Shown: piece after piece, positions 57,600 to 64,000 of the stretch
Position numbering within the stretch: the first letter of the stretch is position 1
Layout of the letters: every line of letters starts with the position of its first letter
Assembly (NCBI GenBank): GCA_009602725.1
Contig: WELB01000018.1
Location: 555,411-619,410, forward strand
Length of the DNA: 64,000 nucleotides
DNA from: Spirogloea muscicola
Lineage: Eukaryota > Streptophyta > Zygnematophyceae > Spirogloeales > Spirogloeaceae
Reading direction: 5' to 3'
Position numbers and translations under genes: made by a program
Notes under the pieces: generated by a model
The model's input: only the letters and a program-made list of their open reading frames with translations
Databases searched by the model: none
Told to the model about the DNA's origin: nothing

Positions 57600-60404
57600 G
57601 AAACAGAATCATCAATCTTGCAACCACAGGTACTTATCAATAAACAGAAGCATGTTGAGGCTCGATGTGCAATGAGGTGCCAGACTTAAACCGCGTCTTC
57701 GGCCTGCGCTTGATGGCATCCTTCTGTAAGGCGTAAGTGGCAAGAAGAGGTGTGCCAATCTGGATCTTCTGCAGAACTGGAACATCTTCAAGACAGCGGT
57801 TATCATCAGGAACATCAGTAGTAGATGGTGATAAACAAACGTGTGATGCTATTGGATATGGATGTGCAGAAACAGTCTCAACAGCCAAGGGTGTAAACTG
57901 CTTCTTTCTCCCTGGAGGATTCATCCGTGGAGAACACTTCATGATAGTCAGCTGCGGTTCTTCAGCTGATTGGCTGTCTGTATGTTCAGCAAGGAAAATT
58001 GCTAATAACCTGCGAGTCTGCATAAGACCAATTCTTCATGAGGGGTAATAGAACTCTGTCAGTACTGGAATTCTCCCAGTCCGGCCTGTACCAAACAGTT
58101 TTGGAATACTAATCTAGGCCAAATCCTAGCGGTACTAGAAACTTGGTCCCCAACAAAACATCATATGTGTCTGCCTTTGGAATGCAAGTAACAGACAACG
58201 AGGTCCGCTTGTCCGCATCAGAGTACAATGTTATCTGCAGAGGCGTTCTGGTAATACCAATGATACTGTCAGTACCACCCGTTGCAGTTTGATTTTCATG
58301 TCAGTCTTGACAATGTCACAAGGCTGCAGCTTCAATGCGTCAACCATGTGCCTACCCAGAAGAACAGGTTGAGCACCTGAGTCGAAGAGAACCAATGGAG
58401 GCCGTGTCGACTCAATCTTCATTATGCCAGAAGTGTTGTCCAGCATTGTAACAGAGGATAACTTTTTCTTCCTCTCATCTGCTGACCTGCATGGTGCACA
58501 ACCAGCAAATGAGTGATCTGCAAGTTGCTTAGTAGAAGTCATGTCCGGGACAGCTGCAACTTGTACATTATGACACTGTTCGTCAGCAGAGCTATTTTGA
58601 AGCATGCTGCTCAGTCTTTCTTTCGTCCACCCCAAGTCGTGGAAGCTCAGAACAGGTGCTGTGTAAATCCTGTCCAACAGCTTTTCAGCTGACAACGTGC
58701 AATCAACATTAGGTGTTGCATTTTCAACAACCTTCGGTTTCGTGGTATTCACAACAACCTGAGGAATTGGCAAGGCAATGTCACATGGGGTTGCATTCAC
58801 TTTGAAGCCCGTTGGATATCTAGCATTGCCAGTCCTAGCACTTTGCAGCAAAGCGTTTTCATTCCGCTTCAACAAATATCTGTTTGCATCAGAAGGTTTT
58901 GGAACTGTAGCAACCTTGGCAGCAAGGTGTGCATACCTATACTCGTGTGAAGTGTCTGAATCATGTAGGGTTGCATGTAGCCCTGCAAGATCCTCCTCGT
59001 CATCATCATTGTAATGGGAACTGCAGCTGCAGCCAAGTCAGCCCTAGCTTTGGCTTCAGCCTGATGGACAGCCAGCTGTTTAGTTAGCAGTTCCACATGT
59101 CTCTCCAATTTCTCAATCCTGGACTCTCCACCGTGTGCGGCGGCATCCGAAGAAGACCTCTGTCCACTCACATTCATATTGCGAAGTTGAGCAGGCATTT
59201 AGTCAGGGTTCTTCTTCCAACATTGCATTTCTACATGACCCACTCTGCCACAAAAAGCACAAGTAGCTCCTGTGGTCTGGTGCAATGCAGTACAATTCCT
59301 CTTGATATGACCTGTTTTCCCACAATCGTGACAGGTGATAGCAGGACGAGGTTGATACTGCTTAGGACCATTATTCATTCCCGGAAACACATCAGACAAT
59401 GCATGCATGGGCCTCAGAGGTAACTGATGACGTTTTCTTGATGGGTGTATCTTTGTCTTCCTTCCTTTCCTTGTCGGAAGCCGAGGCACCTATAAAGCGA
59501 TCATCAAGTCTTGTCAAAGCAAAATCAGCAGACTACTTTTCAAGCACCTGAAACACGTCTGCAAGATCAAAGTGGGGCTTGCGGAGCTGCTTCGCTTGCA
59601 TCAGTAATAAGTCTAGAACATGGTACAAGGCTTTTCCTGACACAACACGAAGAAATTGGTTAGCTAGGTCCTGCGAACTGATGCTTGTACGGGATTTTTC
59701 TGTAAGCTTGGTGTACCTATGGTAACAAGCTGTCACGGTTTCATTTTCTAGACGTTTTGAACCTGAACAACTCTTGCTTATACTGCATGTTATTTTCAGG
59801 GAACTGTTTGGTCATACGGTCTATCATCTCCTCAACAGGATCCTCAATTAGCTTAGGACCTGCTGCAATCTCGGCTGGTGTAGCAGACACGGATAGAGGT
59901 GTTCTAAGGCTCAACACTTCTTGTTTAGACTTTCTGTAAACATCCCCAGCAGCACCAGTATAATATTTAGCAAATAAAGTCATCTTCTGGTCCCCTTTAA
60001 CCATAAAAGCCTGTACATCCAACTCACAGAGTTCTGCAACAAAATTATCCCTGACCTCTTCCAAAGACGACCCCTCATGTGTGCCATCAAATGTCGGACG
60101 GGTACCTGAAGCCATGTGTGTCCTTCGAGTGCGGAAGAGTCTGGCTGTCGGTACTGTCAGCTGAGGAAGATCTCCAGTTGTCGGAGTCTCTGCGGCCACA
60201 GAAGATTCAGGTGGAACAAACGCAGGCCGATCAACACCAGACAGATCTGCACTATCTAACTCGTCCACTTTGACGAGTTTGCCGGACCGCAATCTCATGC
60301 AATGTTGAGTCAACAAAGAAGATTCGACCAACAGCAAGAACAGCTCTGAAATGTAAGTGACAGAAGCAAAGCACTTCAAGAGATCACAAAAGCCAATCAC
60401 TCGA
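57600..60404 (-). mobile_element. Fossil LTR-type retroelement, gag and protease region
   Basis: Read on the minus strand: a gag region (about 59530-60300), two CCHC zinc knuckles (CHDCGKTGHIKRNC and CAFCGRVGHVEMQC, about 59210-59330), and further left a retropepsin-type site (LFDSGAQPVLLG, about 58350-58395). Two knuckles with a DSGA protease fit the Ty3/gypsy or a related family. No reverse transcriptase or integrase is recognised in the window, so the element is truncated; it is broken in several places (about four or more). It adjoins the large inverted repeat at 60405. Age is not estimated, but protein motifs are still easily read. Confidence 0.75.
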
Positions 60405-61595
60405 GCCGGAGCGAGCGGCCCAAGCCGGAGCGAGCGGCCCAAGCCGAGCAGTCCGCTTTGCAAGTCTCGCCCTTCTGCCGCGAGCCACGCCTGCGCCATT
60501 GCCGCGCCTTGGAAGCGTAAAGCCTTGGGCAGGAGCCGCAGCAGCTAGTGAACCTTAGCTCGGACCCGCGTGCCGACTGCGACAAGTCGTGGTGACTCTG
60601 TGGTGAGCAGCCTTGATATTGTGCTGCCTATTGCGAGAGTAGACAACTACAAATCGTTTGGCAATCACTGACCATGCACAAGTCAACAATCTTGTGGACA
60701 GTGTTACATATTTGCTTGTGTACACATTCTGGCGTGTACTGCTTTGCGTGTACATTCCCGCATCTTGCATCTTTGCAATATTGGGTGACTAAAGCCGAGT
60801 TACCTTGTCGAGCCGTTATCCGACCATTGGTTACAAAAGCCGAGTGACCTTACCAACTGTTACAAAAGCCGAGCTACTTTCTATTGGTTACTTAAGCCGA
60901 GTCCGACTGCTACCTTATTACTTGCAAAGCGGACTCCGGACTCCTCAGTCTAGGCTTGGACTCAGACTCATTTTGCTAGACTCGAGTGACCTTTCCAACT
61001 GTTATAAGAGCCGAGTTACTTTCTACTGGTCACTAAGCCGAGTCCGATTGTTACTTATCACTTGCAGGAGCGAGTAATAAGGTAACAATCGGACTCGGCT
61101 TAAGTAACCAATAGAAAGTAGCTCGGCTTTTGTAACAGTTGGTAAGGTCACTCGGCTTTTGTAACCAATGGTCGGATAACGGCTCGACAAGGTAACTCGG
61201 CTTTAGTCACCCAATATTGCAAAGATGCAAGATGCGGGAATGTACACGCAAAGCAGTACACGCCAGAATGTACACAAAAGCAAAGATGTAATACCTTGTC
61301 CACAAGATTGTTGACTTGTGCAAGGTCAGTGATTGCCAAACGATTTGTAGTTGTCTACTCTCGCGATAGGCAGCACAATATCAAGGCTGCTCACCACAGA
61401 GTCACCACGACTTGTCGCAGTCGGCACGCGGGTCCGAGCTGAGGTTCACTAGCTGCTGCAGCTCCTGCCCAAGGCTTTACGCTTCCAAGGCGCGGCAATG
61501 GCGCAGGCGTGGCTCGCGGCAGAAGGGCGAGACTTGCAAAGCGGACTGCTCGGCTTGGGCCGCTCGCTCCGGCTTGGGCCGCTCGCTCCGGCTCG
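60405..61595. repeat. Large inverted repeat, arms about 520 bases
   Basis: Left arm 60405-60922 is the reverse complement of right arm 61072-61595 with few differences; shared blocks include CCGCTCGCTCCGGC, GCACGCGGGTCCGAGCT, GTAGTTGTCTACTCTCGCGA and GGTCGGATAACGGCTCGAC. Between the arms a block of about 80 bases (60840-60920: GTGACCTTACCAACTGTTAC, AAGCCGAGTCCGACTG) is repeated directly at about 60980-61060. The left arm touches the gag side of the retroelement, so the arms may be terminal repeats of two element copies in opposite orientation. Confidence 0.85.
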
Positions 61596-62580
61596 GGCCG
61601 GGCGAGCAAAGGCCGCTCGCTCCGTCGCGTTGGTGTCGCGTTGTCGTCGCCGCTGCGTCGCGGTTGCTTCGTCGTCGCCGCTGCGTTGTCGGCACGTCTG
61701 AAACGCGTGACTCAGCCTTAGAACACACGTGTCAAGCCAGGTCAGCTGTCCTAGTCAAATCGACACATATAGGCAGTCGACGGGATATGGCACGACAAGC
61801 CTTTCGCTAGCTAAGGGCTAAGGAAACAGGGCAAAAACACAACCAAGGGGGACAGTGGGTGACAGACTAACAAGCAGTTCTACCAGAATGGGTCGTAAAG
61901 CTGCGAAACAATAAACAAAGTTCTTTTCCAAAGGGGGCGAGGGCTGTGAAAGGCTAGCCCAAGAGACTTTGGACAATGTATGCAAGCCATGCAAGTGATA
62001 GGTGTGTGGAAGAAAGAAAAGAGAGGGGACTTCCTAAGAGGGCCCGGTGGCTCTGAAAGTAGACAGGCCAGCCCAAACTGTCAAGGATGGCGGCTGCTTT
62101 CCTAAGGGGTGTGATTGGCTGACGCTCTGGCAAGAGAGAAGAGAAACAGTTCATCCACATCAAGTTTGCATAAGCATCAATAACAGATGGTTGGTGACTT
62201 CAAAATGATTTGCCTCACTATACATGGATTGACTGCAATTGGCGTTGTGATAGAGCAATGAGCCCATGAAGCCATTCCCAGCAAACCCTCTGTGCAAGAC
62301 TGCAGTTCGTACATACGAGCTCGTGCATCTTTCTTGGGTGCACATTCTTGGGGCAAGTAGCTGTGGTTGTTAAAACAGATCCTGCTCTTGGTATGCAATT
62401 GGGAATAAATTGATCAAAAGGCAACCAATGTGTTGCAAGATAACAAGTTATCTTGCAACACAAGTGTTGCACTAGCAGCATGTCTACCATCGATGGGTGT
62501 GGAGTGAAGCGGAAGCAGCTAAAGTGTCAATGAATGAAGGATGCTGTTATCTTGAAGGGAAGGTATTGCTTGGTGCTAAG
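61596..62580. other. Intergenic stretch with repeats
   Basis: A GTCGTCGCCGCTGCG-rich part follows the inverted repeat (61630-61700). Hairpin repeats in minus orientation lie at 61930-61985 and 62060-62090. The rest is presumably the 3' UTR of the GRAS gene; a self-complementary TTGCAAGATAACAAGTTATC stretch lies at about 62434-62460. Confidence 0.5.
61930..61985 (-). repeat. Dispersed hairpin repeat
   Basis: GGGGGCGAGGGCTGTGAAAG, GCTAGCCCAAGAGACTTTGG, ACAATGTATGC. Confidence 0.8.
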
Positions 62581-64000
62581 CTAAGGTGTTGCTGCTCCTG
62601 GCTGTGAGATGCCCACATCGGGCTGCCATGCCGACATTGCGAGCAACGAGCGGTCTTGCCAGCTGAGGATAAGGCTGTTCTCCCCCATCCCGTGCAGCCC
62701 ATACCCCTCACGGTACACGGCCAGCAAGCCCTGGTGACTCGCACAGACTGCTCCACATCAGGGGATTATCTCATGCTTTCTTTTTCAAATGGAGATGGGG
62801 CAAGTCTCGGTCACTTCTGATTCCATTGTATGATTATACCTATGCAACCATCAACTATTAAGTGCTGCATCTACTTCAGTCAGCGTAGCATCGAATTGCC
62901 CATCTTCTCCATGTGAGCACGACTGAAATCAAATGACTGCCAGCTCATGTGGTGGAGGTGCAAACCTGGACAGTAGCCACGACCTTCTCGCTGAGTGGCC
63001 GGCCCACAAAGCCTGCGCGCATGAATCGCCGCTGCCACACGCCGAGTGGCTCCTGCCGCTCCACGCGGTCCTTCCCTTCGCATGCAATGACGTTCACAAT
63101 CGCTCGGCCCAACACCTGCGCATGCCGCCGCCAAAGCTGGCTAAGCTTTGGCTAGCACCTGTCGCTGCAATCTGCCACCACTGGAACTTAGTACTGTCCC
63201 ATTCACAACAGCAGTAAGGATGCTGGGCCACGATGCAAGGCCACGGGGCAGCTAACAGACTCGCTGCTCGTAGAGCCGTCGTTCAGCAATGTAGCGAGGT
63301 ATGGAGGCATCAATGGACTCAAAGACGCCGGCATAGTAGAAGAGCGCCTCGTAGAAGCGAGCAAGGAAGAATGGCGAGTTGGTGTGTGCATTCTGCTCCA
63401 CCAGTGTCACAATCTGCAATCACAGCAATGAGGCCATGACCACCACCATGATCAAACCACTAATCTCTACGGTGCCTCATGCATGCGTCCTGGAAGTGGT
63501 GGCACAATTGCTGACCTGATGCTTGGCGCCTCAGCTCGGGCTAGCAGCGGAGTGCAAGACATTTCTCCTCTTTGCAGAGAATGGCTTCGGCAGCCACAGC
63601 TCTATGGCTTACCGAAGGGTTTAGCTCGCGGATCATCTTCAGAACCCCCTTCCGGGGATTGGATGGTGTTGCCGTCTCATCCAGGAGCTGCACACATGGC
63701 TCTTTGACCACACCACTCAGGTCTAGAAGAATGCAGCATGCTAAATGAGCAAGTAACACAGCCATGTGCTCAGAGCAAGGGATACCACATTCTTGTGGTT
63801 GTCAAGACAGCTGGCTCTGTAGTAGACCTTCATGAGGTGATGTGTCCGTGCCAAGCAAGGTGGGCGAGAGAGCCTTCGGTGAAGCTTGGGCGTACCTGAT
63901 GGAGGCGCAGGGAACAATTGACAGCAAGGACCTCGTTGGCCCGCAGCGTGATCATGCTCGCCTTGACGCGGTCGATGCGCTGCCCAATTGCCTGGTACTC
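62581..64000 (-). CDS. GRAS-family transcription regulator, 5' end outside window
   Basis: GRAS proteins are plant nuclear regulators (SCR, SHR, DELLA, SCL types). Coding blocks, read right to left: 63897-64000 (LRANEVLAVNCSLRLHQ, end of the first leucine-rich part), about 63795-63835, about 63605-63700 (VQLLDETATPSNPRKGVLKM, RELNPS), about 63265-63420 (QIVTLVEQNAHTNSPFFLAR, FYEALFYYAGVFESIDASIP, the PFYRE-type part), about 62950-63115 (IVNVIACEGKDRVERQEPLG, VWQRRFMRAGF) and the last exon from about 62760 to the stop at 62581, with LILSWQDRSLLAMSAW (SAW motif). The C-terminal half is complete. The N-terminal variable region and VHIID motif are partly outside, so the subfamily is not assigned. 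Exact splice sites around 63700-63840 are uncertain. Confidence 0.9.

Larger units (their letters stand above)
55163..57600. other. Intergenic stretch with repeats
   Basis: 55163-55460 is GC-rich upstream sequence of plastocyanin. Then follow hairpin repeats at 55625-55670, 56745-56815 and 57100-57185, a retroelement end at 55930-56200, and GCGCG repeats at 56835-56875 (-) and 57192-57240 (+). No gene recognised. Confidence 0.5.

Overview
The window is nuclear DNA of a green-lineage eukaryote, most likely a streptophyte (charophyte) alga. Its genes have many GT-AG introns. The protein set is plant-type: plastid fructose-1,6-bisphosphatase with redox cysteines, algal-type plastocyanin, an ER/Golgi-type ECA3 calcium pump, a cytoplasmic receptor-like kinase of subfamily VII type, a serine carboxypeptidase and a GRAS regulator. 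GRAS plus an RLCK-VII kinase argues for streptophytes. The plastocyanin, two residues shorter than the usual land-plant form, argues for an alga. The species cannot be named from the sequence.

Layout. 1-2684 (+): 3' part of plastid FBPase. 3613-7043 (+): a multi-exon protein related to lipid-A-disaccharide synthase (SNGHGED family). 9135-9965 (-): an intronless Asp/Glu/hydantoin-racemase-like gene. About 6.10-10.27 kb is duplicated in tandem at about 10.58-14.60 kb. The second copy carries the last three exons of the LpxB-like gene and a broken racemase. 14.6-19.0 kb holds no gene I recognise. 18984-22285 (-): serine carboxypeptidase whose 5' end runs into a 323-base assembly gap (22286-22608). 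22.6-37 kb is repeat-rich: 3' ends of a retroelement family, hairpin repeats, a nested palindromic element at 24.9-25.7 kb, and one unrecognised multi-exon membrane-protein gene at 26.7-28.4 kb. 37033-39599 (+): RLCK-VII kinase. 42440-52018 (-): ECA3-type Ca2+-ATPase with about thirty small exons. 54752-55162 (-): single-exon plastocyanin. 57.6-60.4 kb (-): fossil LTR-type retroelement (gag, zinc knuckles, protease), next to a large inverted repeat (60405-61595). 62581 to the window end (-): GRAS transcription regulator, 5' end outside.

The genes are independent and form no operon or cluster. FBPase and plastocyanin belong to photosynthesis (Calvin cycle; thylakoid electron transport); the rest are housekeeping or signalling genes. 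The most unusual content is between genes: a hairpin-forming repeat present about 28 times in both orientations, a 67-base retroelement 3'-tail unit that appears to have moved alone (an occupied and an empty site can be compared within the window), a second short dispersed GC-rich repeat, and two large foldback structures. No CRISPR array, rRNA or complete tRNA gene was seen.
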